Shown: positions 52,496 to 64,000 of the stretch, one piece after another | How the letters are laid out: the number at the start of each line of letters is the position of its first letter | How positions within the stretch are numbered: position 1 is the first letter of the stretch | Source: Rhea pennata | Lineage: Eukaryota > Chordata > Aves > Rheiformes > Rheidae | Reading direction: 5' to 3' | Assembly: GCF_028389875.1 (NCBI RefSeq) | Contig: NC_084687.1 | Span: 7,910,157 to 7,974,156 of the forward strand | Length of the DNA: 64,000 nucleotides | Program-made: the position numbers and the translations under genes | The notes under the pieces: model-generated | What the model saw: only the letters and a program-made list of their open reading frames with translations | Databases searched by the model: none | Told to the model about the DNA's origin: nothing

Positions 52496-52926
52496 CAGCG
52501 ATGCAGCGCCTGGCGGTGATGCAATGCTGGCAGCACTGCAATGCCTGGCGGCGATGCAATGCCAGCAGCGATGCAGTGCCGGCAGCACTGCAATGCCCAG
52601 CGGCGATGCAATGCCAGCAGCACTGCAATGTCGGCATCACTGCAATGTCCGGTGGTGATGCAATGCCAGCAGCACTGCAGTGCTGGCAGCACTGCAATGC
52701 CTGGCGGCGATGCAATGCCAGCAGCACTGCAGTGCCGGCAGCGCTGCAATGCCCAGCAGTAATGCAATGCCCAGCAGCAAGGCCAGCGGCAAGGTAATGC
52801 CCAGTGGCAATGCAATGCCCGTTGGCAATGCGATGCCTGGTGGTGATGGTGGTGGCAATGCAACGCCTGGCAACGATGCAATGCCTATCGGCGATGCAAT
52901 GCCTGGCAGTAATGCAGTGCCCAGAA
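52496..52926. repeat. 17/18-bp minisatellite
   Basis: GCAATGCC or close variants recur at 52521, 52538, 52556, 52573, 52590, 52608 and 52625, alternating 17- and 18-bp steps, and continue to about 52925. Two unit types alternate: one ending AGCAGCACT, the other TGGCGGCGAT. About 24 copies. Confidence 0.93.
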
Positions 52927-53149
52927 GAGGTGCTGACATGGACAGGGACGCAGCGAGCAGGATGGTCTCGCCAGCTGCTGCCACCGCAGCCGGCGCAGGA
53001 GGAGCTCAGGCCGGCCTGGCTCCCAGCCACAGGTGCTCACGGGGTTGGCGGTGCCTTGGGAGAGGGGCAGGAGCCCTGGCTGTCGGTGCTCGCTGCACGG
53101 CCACGCCACTGGTGGGAGAAAGAGAGAAAAAAAGAATGTATGTATTAGT

Positions 53150-53154
53150 ATATC

Positions 53155-53201
<47 letters not shown>

Positions 53202-53205
53202 GTGT
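53150..53205. repeat. (CA)n microsatellite flanked by (TA)n
   Basis: A CA run of about 13 units (53162-53188) is bordered by TATATA on both sides. Likely length-polymorphic. Confidence 0.95.
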
Positions 53206-55243
53206 CAGTGTGCACAGAGCAGATTGTCTGAAACTCCTCTCATCCCCTAACCTTGTTCGACAGCCCCTGCGCTACCTCATCTCACCTGCTGCACAGTGTG
53301 CTCCAACTGAGGATTTTGGTCTAGCTGGGATAACCAGGTCACGGACAAATCCTTGGGGTGAGAGTGCCCCTGGTTACCTGGTCCAGAAGAGCTGCTGCGC
53401 AGTTTATCTCACTGCTTTGCAAATCGATTTGCAATTGTTGGGACAGCTAACGCCCCCCGGACGGCATCTGTGCACTGCACAGGGAGCCTGCCCTCAGCTT
53501 GTCTTCCCCGCTTCCCCTGACAACGCTGCTTCCTTTTAGTTGCTTTGCTTTATGAACGCTGAATTCTTGCCACGTTACCTAATTCCTGTCGGTCTGGTAA
53601 AACTGCCCCATAGAAACTATATCCACCATGCCAAAGACATTTCTCAAAGTGAAATCCATGTCAGAGGCGGAGTGGATGTAGCAAACATTTTTTTGCCATA
53701 CTTATAGGATAATAAATTATTTGTGATATGCCCTGGGGCTATTATTATAATTCAAAACCATTACTATTGAGGCTTTCGAGCTCTCACCCATTCCACCCTC
53801 TTATTTTATTAAATTCAAATGACAGATGATAGACATCTTCCAAGGGCCACAGGTGCTGTAATGCTTCTGCTGCTCCTTTCTCCCCTGCATCAGTTGTCTC
53901 CTCTCCAGCATATGCAAAAAACTTTTGCTGGCCAATATTAATGCTCTAGGAAGTAGAAGGTCACTTCTGTGGGAGAAAACCCATCAGGCAATTTGCACCA
54001 AAGGGGAAAAGCCCACAGCGATGTGCCCAGGCACCGCAGGCTCCCATCCTGGCACGCTGCTGATCCGTGTCACCCGGGGGCAGCACCTGCTTTCCCAGAG
54101 TGAAGACAAACTCCCTGAGGAGCCACACGTAAAGTCAGTGACCGCCATCACGGGGCTTCCCGACAGGCAGGAAAACAGTTCCTTGCACTTTTCAACTGCA
54201 CATGTAACTGCTAGAATTCCTAAAGAATTGACGATATGGATACAGACTTCCTACAAGAAGTATCAAAAAAAAAAAAAGGGGGGGGCAAGCAGAAATTACA
54301 AGAGAAACAGGCTTTTGGTGAAGCGTTTAGCCTACATTTGCAGTGACATTTGCTACTCTGTAAACGTGATGAAAGCTCTCCTGAGACTAGGCTTAAAGGA
54401 CCACTGTGCCACGGGGAACCTGAGCATCTCTCCTTTGTTTAACTAGACCCGTGAACCATCCGTTCTGCATTTAACGGTTGGCAAACTAAGAACCATGAGT
54501 TCACCCAAAAGTCTGGAAGAGGATGATTTTGCATACCTTTAAAGATAAATGGTTGTTCTTCATTAGGGGGCATGACTTAGCTCTCAGCAAAATCACCAGT
54601 TTTTATCTAGAGAAATAGTTTAAACAAATAAATTCACCCATGCTGAATGTAAGAGGCACTTTGCAACATCAAAGGCCAGTTTTGCACGGGGCTGCTGCTG
54701 CTGCTGCTCTGTGATATCAGACAGCGTTTTAGTCTTTCATACACAACACAGCAATTTCCAGTTTTCAGAGTCTCCTTTGAAGTCTAGAAATAAATCCTGC
54801 AATTCTATAGTTCTTGTAAACACATTGCTTAACCTGATGAGTGATGCCTGGGCAGCGGCAGGGCAGGGCTGGTGGGCGCACAGTGCTGCCAAGACGATGG
54901 CATGGGAAAAACACGTTGGAAATTCTTCCAAAAGGCCTTGGCCGTGCACTGGTAAGTGTCTGCACTAGTCAGCAATGGGTTGCTTGACGGAGAATACAAA
55001 ACCGTATTACTTTTGAAAGATGGACAAATGTGAGTCCTTCTCTTTCATACACACATGAAAAAGCTGACGTGATTAGCTGTAATGCACTAATAGCATTTGC
55101 CCATGAATTTCTGTCTAGGATCCTGTTTGTTTTTTTACTACACTGAAGAGTTGCAGACAGCAGTGCTAAAACTTAAAAGGGCAATTAGATACAGGCCCAC
55201 TGGCTCTGTGCACTGGCTCATGGCAGAAATGCCAGAACAGACC

Positions 55244-55386
55244 ATTTTCTTTCTTTTTTCTTTTTTCTTTTCTTCTTTTTTCTTTTCTTTTCTTTTCTTT
55301 TCTTTTCTTTTCTTTTCTTTTCTCTTCTCTTCTCTTCTCTTCTCTTCTCTTCTCTTCTCTTTTCTTTCCTTTCCTTTCCTTTCCTT

Positions 55387-55420
<34 letters not shown>

Positions 55421-55421
55421 C
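55244..55421. repeat. Long polypyrimidine tract ending in a 32-base T run
   Basis: About 175 bases are almost pure T/C on the plus strand: TTTTC units, then TCTCT units near 55320-55362, then CCTTT units, then an unbroken T run. The strand asymmetry gives mirror symmetry able to form triplex DNA. Could be the expanded tail of an old retroposon, but no retroposon body is recognisable. Confidence 0.95.
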
Positions 55422-56421
55422 AGAACGCCTGACCTGTGCACTTTGGGGGTGAAATGATTCATTTGACTTTTTTCTCGGAGGCTTGGAGGCTCAGCCATGG
55501 GTTTCAACTTATAGTTTAAAAGGTGACTCATCTTATATGCCTTCCTCTTTTCCTCTGAATATCATCCTGAATGATTATGTCCTCAAATGTATTCTTATAT
55601 AGGAAGAATGTAAGAATTGATTCTGGGAAGATATTCCTGACTTACAATGGTGCAACATGAGATCATGGAAGGCCTCACACAATTGAGTATGAACTTTCAG
55701 GTTTCCATCATTTGAGGATGTGTTCCGCTATGTCTCACTCTGGCTTTTGGGGGGTTATTACACTACCACCCCCAGGCACAAGCGCTGGCTTTACTGTCAT
55801 ATTGAAGTGTCAACAGCGCAAGGGTCATTGACCACATCTCTCTCCTCCAGAATTTGTTACCTAAACCAGGCAAAAGGCAAACAGCTGCACAGAAGTGTGA
55901 GGAAATGGAGGAAGAGAATGCTAGAGATGGTCAAAACATGACCGTGACCTTACAGGCTCGTTTTATCATCTGCAGCTGCCTTGGGAGAGTCTCTTTCTTG
56001 GGAGATGCTCAGAGCAATTACATTAGTCCTATTTATTCTCCCTCAAAGGGCTGGAGATGAATCAACAGAAAAATCTTTTAGGATGATAAAATTAAAACTT
56101 GAAATGCATGATATCCCTAGGCAATTTTGTCTGCAATCAGAAAAGTGTTCCCTCTTTTTGCCATTCTTAATCTCTAATTGCAAAAAAGAAGAAGAAAAGA
56201 TACAGCAACAATTGGATCTGCAAATGCGATCCCTTTCCTTCTTGCTCTCAAGAGTAAGGAGCTCTCCAAGGCTGTACAGAGAAGCTCGTTCTGTGGAGTT
56301 CATTTCTGGCAAGAAATTCCCTGCCTCTCCTCTCAGAACTTCCTGGGTGAGCGTGGGAGAAGCCCGAACAGCTTGCTCGCGCCCCATGCATGCATTCGGA
56401 GGGAAAAATAACTGCACGCAC

Positions 56422-59400
56422 CTCCTTGAAAGACTTCTTCAGCTCCGCCAGCGGGTGCCAGTGGGCGACGGGCTTGCGCGGGTAGGCCAGCATCTCGTTC
56501 CAGTGGTCGCGGCCCAGCCCCTCAGCGGCCGCCCCGGCACGGCACACGCCAATGACCTCGTTGTGGCCCACGCTGCAGAGTGAGAGAACAGCAGCCGGTC
56601 GCCTGCCGCCCCGTCGCGGCTGGCACCAGTGCGCACAGGGCTGTCCCACGCACCGCACCGCGTCGCACCGCCTGGGCGAAACCACACGCTTCCTGAAACA
56701 GCTGACGGATGGCAGAGAGCAGCAAAGGGGCACGCTCTAAGCATGCAAGGAGAAAATGCTATAAAGCAGAAGGGATCAGCTTCTCTGTGCTTATGATTCT
56801 AGCAGGCAACTACCCATAACTGTAAATAGAAATGGCACTTTGCAGTGAATCACTGGAGACGTGCCCGGGGCAAACAGCCACGCAACATCAGCAGCGAGAC
56901 TGAGGCAAGCGGCTGCCGAGCAAACCTGTGCCAAGGGGGACTTTCCCTCTCCTTCCGCTCCCCAGAGTCTCCCACCTACCGATCGTAGTCCATGACGGAT
57001 ATAAGCAGACTGACTTGATCCATGTTCTCTGGGGGGATGTCAAAGATTATTGCTTCGTTGTAGGTGGGATTTAGCGTGTTTTTCTTTATGGTAGTTTTCT
57101 TCTTCTTCAGCCTTCGCCCATCACAGAGCAAAGACACTTTGACATACGGATCTGGAGAGGAGGAGATAGGAAAAAGCCTTCTGCATTATGGAAGCTCATT
57201 TTGCTGCCTTTGCAGCAGGGAAATGGCATGGTAAGATGAGAACAGGCAGAGGCAGTTACTCTATGGGCACGGTTTTCTGCACTGCTGCCAGAACTGCTCA
57301 GCTGCTAATGTCACATGGCAGTGGCACTTGGGTAGAAAGTCTTATTTTTATGACCTTCCTTAACTCCAAGAAAGTTTCCACTCTTTGCCAATAGTTTCCT
57401 GGCTAAGTGGAGAATTGACAGAATGTTTTGAGGCTCCAGAGTTACAGCAAGGTTGGCGATTTTAAAACCCATTTTCCCAAAGATGGGGAGCAGCAGGAAG
57501 AGGAGGTTTTAGGGCAGCTCTGCTTCACTCACTTTCTGCCAGCTGACCATGGCAGAACTCGGCTCTGTGCTGCTACACGGCCACTGGGGAACGGCGACAC
57601 GCTCTGATGGGCACGTGTAACACATGATTAGGGAGGCGCCGAGCTGTCCTCAGCTGAAGCCTCCTTTCTCACACAGTTCAAACGGCATCAGGCTCCAGCT
57701 GCGCAGAAACACTGCCTGCAAAAGGCCTTACAGTTATTGTGACTGCGTATTACACAAGTTGTCAAGGAAATTGAAATACTGTGATACTCAATCTCTGGAA
57801 AAGAAACTTTTTTATGTGGAGCTCCAGAGCTCGCAGGGGTTTGCCGGGGCGGCCTGCGAGCCTGTCCCAACCCTGGGGCGAAAACGCCGATGCTGGCTGC
57901 AAGGGGCTGCCGGGGATGCCTGCAGCAGGAAGCCACTGCTGGTGGGGAGCCACGGTGGCTGGTGCCTGCCACTGGCCGGGAGCTTCCTGCCCTGGCGTGG
58001 GCACGAGCATCGCCCCATGGCACCCGGCGCTCACCTGAGGACCCAGTGATGTCCATCGCCTTGAGGTTCCTGCACTTAATGACTGTTAAGGTGAGACGGC
58101 CTGCGGTTGGCAAGTAGCAAAGGGAAAACATGATCTCTCCCAGGTCCACGCTTTCCTTCAACAAAACAGAGAGCATGTTACGTCGGCAGGGAGCAGCGTG
58201 GCAGCCGCCAGCCCCCCAACCCGCTCCCTGAGGCTCTGCCCCGCGCCCCCGCGCAGTCCCCTCACTTCCCCTGCTTCGGTCCAGGAAAACCACAAAGAAA
58301 AGTGCCTTGGGGACGGCCCTGGAGAGGACAGCTTGCTTCCTGCCTTGCTAATTCTGGGTGGCACATAGAAGAGGGCAGGACACCTGGACAACAAATAATA
58401 CGTGAAAAAGAAGGATTTTTAAATAGTCCTGGCTTCCTCGTTATAATGGCTATAAGGTGGTGATGAGGCTTTCAAGCACGATGTTTCATGCAGGATTCAT
58501 GTAGCATGTGGCCTTTTCCCTGTCATTTTTAAGCAAATGACTCTCCATACTGTATGGCTGTGTCGTGGAATTGATTTTCCAGTGTATCCCAAAATTGTTC
58601 TATCTTCCCATCTTGTATTCTTACAAATGAACACATCGCAGAGGAGAAAAAGTGTGTCTGGATGCTACGATCCGAACCCTGTGTGGGTCGGTGTCGGTGG
58701 GGTCGGGGGAAGCCTCCCAGCCCCGGCGAGCGGCACACTTCGGGCATGCGCTCCCGGGCACACGGCGGCTCCTCTCCGATGCTGTGCGAACTGGCAGGCA
58801 GCAGCCGAGCAGGGTGCTGCAGGTGAGCACAGGTGAGCGCCATGGTTCGGGCTGAACCAAGCCTGCGGGACTGGCCCATCCTCCCCCCCCCCAACAACCC
58901 CTTCGCTGCCACCTCAAACCGGCATTAGTCATGTACGCAGACATATCTAAATGGGGAATTAACCAGCAGATGGCACTCAGAAACGTTCAGGAGTTTCTGG
59001 TTACACAGACACAGACACAGATGATAGGCATCATTTCCTAGTTTAGTGCCCTGCAAACTAGTTCTTGTGAATGGCTTTTGCACGGAGCTGCTGGTGCTGC
59101 AGCCGTGCTCATCGCACGCCCAAAGGCCTGCCCTGGTGTCCGTCACTGCCTCGCGCCGGGAACTTGGAGAGAAGAGAAGCAAAGCCAAACTGAGAGCACA
59201 AACAAGACTAGTGTTGCTTAAATAACTAGAAAACACTATGTGCTGAAGTCAGCAGCACGTTCCCCAAATACATTCCTAACAAGGATAAAAATTCTCATCT
59301 TGTGCATAGAAATCCCACATCTGTAGCACGTGCAATCCTTCATTTCTGCAGGGGGAGGATTTGATTCTTTTCACTGTGATATAATGATCTGCTGAAAAGA

Positions 59401-62400
59401 AATTGTAGCTGTTAGTAGCAGAGTGATGGGACTAGAAAGACAAGTAAATGCATTAGGCATTTAAAGCTCTGCTAAGTGTTAGGAGAACAGAGCTTGTGGA
59501 TGGGTGAGATTTATGCCAAATGATTTCCTTCTCATTCTCTGCTAAGGCAAAGATTAGATATTTATTCCACTTAGACATGCAGAATACTAATGAGCGGTAT
59601 ACAAAAGTCTTGATTATTGACAGAGATTTCCCTTGACTGGCAAGTAAATCAAAAATCTTCTCAAGCATGGAGTGTACAGAAGAAACAGTGGAGGCCAAAT
59701 GTTTTCTGTACAGAGACTATATGATCAGTCTCTTGACTTGTGAAAATCTGAAGAAATGTTGTCTCAGGTGTTGATAAATAAGAGTTTAGTACCCTTAGCT
59801 GCTCAGATCTCTTGCTCACCTTAAAAAACCAACGGTATCCTGAACAGTTTTCATTCAAGGCAACAAAATTTATTTGAGCCACAATCTCGTTGTCAGTGAT
59901 TGGCAAGGAAACATGTGAAAACTGTTACCGAGTTACTCTTCCTCTAGCTTTAGCACCTCCTGATGCATCCGCTGGGAGACAAATTTCTTGCCTCACAGAA
60001 TAAGGTATCCTATTAAAGCCCCTGAACGATGCTCAGCACGTAATGAAGAGTGTGGGGAACCTCGGCTGGTCTGGTCCCGACCGAATCCCACCGCGCTCTG
60101 TTGAGCCAGACAGGGCAGGTGGACAACGTGAAAACACCGGTGGCCCAAGGCATCAGAGAGAGCTGGGGCCAGCTCCACCGCGGGAGCTGCTGGTGTGTCC
60201 CCAGCATCCTGCATCTTTGCTTGCGCCACCCATGGCATGTCTGGTCTGCGCACCCAGCCGGGGCCGTCCCAGTGCCCCGGCTGTCTGTGGTAGCCTGGCC
60301 TGCTGGCAGTGACGGCGGTGCTATGGGGGGGGGCTGGAGCCCCTGGCCGCTACACCGAACCGGCAGCCTTGTTGAGATCCAACCCGCACCCCTTCTCTGG
60401 GGGCCCAGGCAGAAGGGAGTCCTGCCCCTCTGTCCACATGTTCCACCTGCTCTTCCTCCAGGGAAGCCACCCGCTCCCCTGCCCTGCCCTGGATCTCCCC
60501 CCAAGACCCTCCAGGCATGGTGCACGGACGCCTGCCCACCTGCTTCCCAGCAGTTTTCCTTTGTCGCCGTCCATTAGCAGTTCTGGACCTCCGCTTTCTG
60601 GCTGCCTCCCTCTGCAGCACTGCAGGCAGCGCCCCAAGCGCCGCAGAGAGGCATTCGCTCACTCATCAGCACTGTGCCTTGGGCCCTGCTCCCGGTGCCA
60701 CATGTCGCTTCCCCGGGAACAACTTCCCATTGCTGCAGGGGCGCTCGGCCCCGGCACCTTCCCGGGGCAGTGCAGCAGCCGTCCAGCACTGCTGGCTGCA
60801 CTGCAATGGGTATTTATATACCCGAGTCTGTTCTCCAGTGCAGAGAGTGCAAAAGGAAAGGGACCAAACCTGCCCTGAAGGCAGTTGCAGGACAGATTTT
60901 GCAAGTCATGGGGTGATGTCAGTTGCTAGGAAAGACTTGACAGGGCCCATGCCTCCAGCCACAGGGATGATGACATCTCATATTCCACTGTTTTAGAAGT
61001 AATGACATGAAATGATAGAGAAAAAGACTGGCTTGGTTTCCTGCTGCAAGGTAGATCAATCACTTGTTTGCCCTCAGCATCAGACAGGTCCTCCTTGGAG
61101 GACAGTGGACAAGCAGACAGCTATTATGTAGAGGTTAATGTCAGTGTTTCTGTGCTGAGAGATCAGTGTGAAAAGGTGGCTTTTCCTGCTAGCTTTGACC
61201 AGAGTCTGCAGTGTTGAAAGTATCCGGGACATATTATTCTCTGATGTGTGGTTTCATTTTCAAAGAGAGTTCAAGAAAACTGCTAAAAGATCCACATCAA
61301 GCTCCAAAGCAGCTGCAGTAACACATCAGGAGTAGTGCTCTCAGTACAGCAAAACTCAGCACAGCTGATGTGTTATTGGTGCCCCTCCAGAGCTATTTCT
61401 CACTGCTCATTGCGGGCACATGGCGGACCCTGACCTGAAAGCGCAGGTCTCCCACACCACCCTGCGCCACGAGCCACCTCAGGGCTGGGCTGCCCCTCCA
61501 CAGCAGATACTCACAGTCGTGGCGTACTGAATGTCCTTCCAGATGGACGTCTCCCGGGACAGGTCAGAGGCCTCAAACAGGTTCTCCAAGATAACTTCTC
61601 CAATCATGTCATGCCTGGAGAACCGATCAAAGTCAAAGACACTCAGGTGGAGCTTTCTGCTAGCCAGCTCCTCGTGGGGCACGGGGAAGTGGAAGGACTC
61701 ATCGAAGGTGGGGTTCAGAGTCTTCCTGTGGACACGTGTCTGGAACTTGCGCTTTCTGTCAGGCAGGAGGTAGATCTTCACGTAGGGATCTGAGCTGCCA
61801 CAGAAGTCTTTGGCTGGCAGATCAAAAGCCCTGAGAATTCGGACAGTCAGAGTCTCGTTCTCATAGTCGTACTTGAGAGTGAAGTTAATTTTCCCACAGG
61901 TTTTTGCTGCCTCTTTTTTGGGGTCCTCAGAGTCCACAGATTTTTGTTTATAGAGTTCGGGTTTTATGCGACCGATGCTAGTTGGCTGCTCTGCCACAGC
62001 AGGTGCATCTGCGCTGTAGTCCACGCTGGACACATGCATTTGCCGAGGAAGGTGCCTCTTGAAGGAGATGTGCCTACACAGAGAAGACAGGACAGCTGTA
62101 AGCTTTTCCAGGGATGTCCCCCTCCCTTTTCTCCCTTGAACTAGCACAAGGAAAGCAAGGAGAGCTCAAGAATAAATAGAATTAGTGCTCCTGATCACTG
62201 CATGGACACTACCTATGCTATAGAATAGCATTCCACGTTCAAAAGAACGTCTTTCTAATTTTCAGAGTATTTGCAGCAAGCTGCATTTTTCACCCGTTAC
62301 ATCAGTAACAGGCCATAGGTAAATACAGGAGCCCAATTATGTTCTTTGACCAAGCCACAAGCAACACAGCATAGAGACCTTTTCCCACCTCCAAGCTATT

Positions 62401-63936
62401 AAAATTACAAGATGCTGGCATTAAATTTCCCTCAGGCAAAAGATGTGTAGAGCTTTTAAAGTGAGAGAGGCATGGCCATCTCAAAAAGTTAGAGTTTGTG
62501 CTGGGTATTGCTGCTTCAAAACTGCTCTAGCAAACTCTTATCAAGAAAAAAACACAGACTTCTTCACAGACAGAAACGTGGGGCCTCGTGCAGAAGCTGT
62601 CCCCTGCCTTCAACTGCCTTCAGCGTGGAGGGAAGCTGTAGGTAAGCAAAGCTTTATCTTAGTGAAGCATAACAGATTTGGGGGACTCACAGCATTATTT
62701 CAGATTATCTGCTGTTTACAAGAGCTGCATATTGGGCTATTTAACCACACTAAGAACTTGCACAGCCACAAAATGAGCCTTCAGTGACCAGAGGAGCTCA
62801 GAGCCCTCGCTCCTGCTGGGCAGGTTCCCCAGGGGCGCCCTGGCCCGGGCTGGGCCGAGCTGTGGTCGGAGCTCTCAGGCTGCACGGGGCCTGGCGCAGC
62901 CGCAGGACACGGGGGAGGGCAGTTTGCTGCCTCCGCTTGTCCTGCTTCTGTCAGACTGAGCTTCTGTTTTCTCCTTCCCAGAGGAGGTGCAACAGAAGAT
63001 GCGCGGGCGCGTGCCCGGGCCAGGGACCGGCGGCAAACCGCCGCCAGGGCGCCCGGCCGGCTCCGGCCCCTTTGGCGGCGGCAAGGTGAGCCGAGGCGCG
63101 GGGCCCTGCGGCTCCGCTCCCTGCCCTCCGTCTGCAGCCTCCTGCGGGGAAGGCGCCCGAAGCCGGGCATCACCCTTCCCCGGTCTCGGAGCGCTGCGGG
63201 TTGCGGCCTTGAGCACAGCCCGGCCTCGCGCCACGATTTGGCTGCCTGGCTGCTCGGCTCTGCGCCGCATCCACGAAGGAGAGCAGAGGGGGCCGCCGCC
63301 ACCGTCACCCGCCCCTCGCGCCGCGGCCAGGCCAGAGCGGCCGGGACCGCGCTGATGGCTCGGCGAGGCCCCGTCACAGGAGCAGGCCTGAATCCTTCAT
63401 TTTCTGCCAGCCCCACAGTGAGCCAGCCCTGACGCACCAGCCGGCTGCCGCAGCCTTCGGAGAGCGGCCCAGCCTGGAGGTGCATGCACTTTCTTTGCTC
63501 TCGCTGAACGTATCGGGCTGGATGAGGTGTCCCTGCGGTCCGGCCACTTCCCGCAGACAAATGGCGCCTTCCCCGCACCGAGCATGGCAGATCTCTCACC
63601 TGGCGGAAGAGGTGGGCTCCGTTGTTTGCCGCTGTATCCGTGAACGCCGCATGATGTGGTCCTTCATGGACAGCTGGACCTCGGCGGGGATGTCTGGAGA
63701 TGTGTGGCTGATCTTTACAGCGGCCTCCAAGAAACTTATGGTGCCCGCGTCCTTGAGCTTGTCTGCCATACTCTCCTTACTGCAGTCTGCCTCGCTCTGC
63801 AAGATGGCCAGGTTAGAAGAAATGGCCTTGTTCCTCCAGGGAACCCAGCACAGCTTCCAAAAGAGAAAGAGAAAACCTGCCACCAGGGCAAGTCCGCACA
63901 CAACAACTACCAGCGCAAGGAGGCTGACGGAGAGCT
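56422..63936 (-). CDS. SYT6: Synaptotagmin-6, five exons, N-terminus beyond window
   Basis: SYT6 is a vesicle or plasma-membrane Ca2+-sensor-type protein of the SYT3/5/6/10 group, linked in mammals to acrosomal exocytosis. Exons in transcript order: 63936-63600, 62073-61515, 58155-58035, 57151-56980, 56572-56422; all phases agree. The first visible exon encodes the transmembrane segment ([20 protein letters not shown]), then [11 protein letters not shown] and a linker ([14 protein letters not shown]). The second encodes [12 protein letters not shown] and all of C2A, with Ca2+-loop acidic residues in CGSSDPYVK and [10 protein letters not shown]. The last three encode C2B ([31 protein letters not shown] polybasic strand, [24 protein letters not shown]). 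The luminal N-terminus is missing because the window ends. The frame ends at KSFKE on a donor (GAG/GTGCGT), so a short final exon is expected further left but I could not find it. Confidence 0.95.
58156..61514 (-). other. SYT6: SYT6 intron between C2A and C2B
   Basis: A 3.4-kb intron with no recognised repeat. A C run (58883-58892) and GC-rich patches near 58.7 and 60.1-60.8 kb give chance open frames on both strands with no splice-linked coding pattern. Confidence 0.75.
62780..63360. promoter_or_regulatory. CpG-rich segment inside SYT6 intron
   Basis: Densest at about 62987-63350 (CGCGGGCGCGTGCCCGGG, GGCGGCAAACCGCCGCC). It lies between the transmembrane exon (63600-63936) and the C2A exon (61515-62073). 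Either an internal SYT6 promoter or an antisense unit could produce such an island. A plus-strand exon-like interval (62982-63085) sits in it. Confidence 0.5.
62982..63085 (+). other. Exon-like interval antisense to SYT6
   Basis: A pyrimidine-rich acceptor (TTTTCTCCTTCCCAG) precedes 62982 and a GGCAAG/GTGAGCC donor follows 63085. The 104 bases stay open, reading [15 protein letters not shown] and then Gly/Pro-rich residues. I recognise no protein family. May be chance in GC-rich DNA. Confidence 0.25.
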
Positions 63937-64000
63937 CTACAGGGCAGGAGAAGGTGGCAGTGGTGGGGGGAAAGAGAGGCAGGGAAGGAAAAAAGAAAAG

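Larger units (their letters stand above)
47600..56421. other. OLFML3-SYT6 intergenic region, repeat-rich
   Basis: No coding gene is supported. The GC-rich first half contains minisatellites at 47.94-48.34, 49.54-49.69, 51.56-51.75 and 52.50-52.93 kb, and a CA/TA microsatellite at 53.15 kb. AT-richer single-copy sequence covers 53.5-55.2 kb, followed by a polypyrimidine tract at 55.24 kb. The SYT6 3' UTR, and perhaps a last small SYT6 exon, should lie near its right end. Confidence 0.6.

Noticed and set aside
52410-53030. Cys/His/Ile/Ala-rich minus-strand frames
   Set aside because: Translate the 17/18-bp minisatellite; composition follows the repeat.
55166-55531. Lys/Glu/Arg-rich frame and its Phe/Ser-rich opposite
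   Set aside because: Translation of the polypyrimidine tract.
62781-63599. 272-codon minus-strand frame in the SYT6 intron
   Set aside because: Arg/Pro/Gly-rich CpG-island artefact. The SYT6 exons on either side join in phase without it.

Overview
This is a vertebrate nuclear chromosome segment, almost certainly avian. Genes are intron-rich with GT-AG splice sites and CpG-island promoters. The only interspersed repeat I recognise is a 3'-truncated CR1 LINE with the ATAGAATC-type tail typical of birds. Gene order matches human 1p13.2 (BCL2L15, AP4B1, DCLRE1B, HIPK1, OLFML3, SYT6), which from memory lies on a GC-rich microchromosome in chicken. Nothing is prokaryotic or viral.

Layout: (1) 1-137, the first coding exon of BCL2L15 on the minus strand, cut by the window edge. 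(2) 3070-9988, a complete 10-exon AP4B1 on the minus strand encoding 740 aa. Its first intron is almost entirely a 49-bp minisatellite, and it carries a decayed tandem copy of coding exon 7. (3) 9989-10271, a 283-bp bidirectional CpG-island promoter. (4) 10272-12059, DCLRE1B (Apollo nuclease, 477 aa, 4 coding exons) on the plus strand. (5) About 12.6-17.6 kb, intergenic. (6) About 17.8-44.65 kb, HIPK1 on the plus strand, with one non-coding and 15 coding exons (1212 aa) and a 3' UTR of about 4.1 kb. (7) 45568-47491, OLFML3 on the plus strand (3 exons, 392 aa), very GC-rich. (8) About 47.6-56.4 kb, intergenic and rich in minisatellites and simple repeats. (9) 56422-63936, SYT6 on the minus strand. 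Five exons cover the transmembrane segment, C2A and C2B; the N-terminal exon(s) lie beyond the right edge.

The genes are not a pathway. They are a conserved syntenic block: AP4B1 acts in trans-Golgi vesicle sorting, DCLRE1B in telomere end processing, HIPK1 is a nuclear Ser/Thr kinase, OLFML3 is a secreted matrix protein and SYT6 acts in Ca2+-regulated exocytosis. AP4B1/DCLRE1B are head to head and share a promoter. OLFML3/SYT6 are tail to tail.

I found no convincing new biological system. The observations most worth a second look are the AP4B1 exon duplication, the intron-filling minisatellite, a CpG-rich segment with a plus-strand exon-like interval inside SYT6, unexplained exon-like intervals between BCL2L15 and AP4B1, and clustered poly(A) hexamers directly at a HIPK1 splice donor. 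Exon coordinates were derived by hand from splice signals, reading-phase continuity and remembered human orthologues; no alignment was run.
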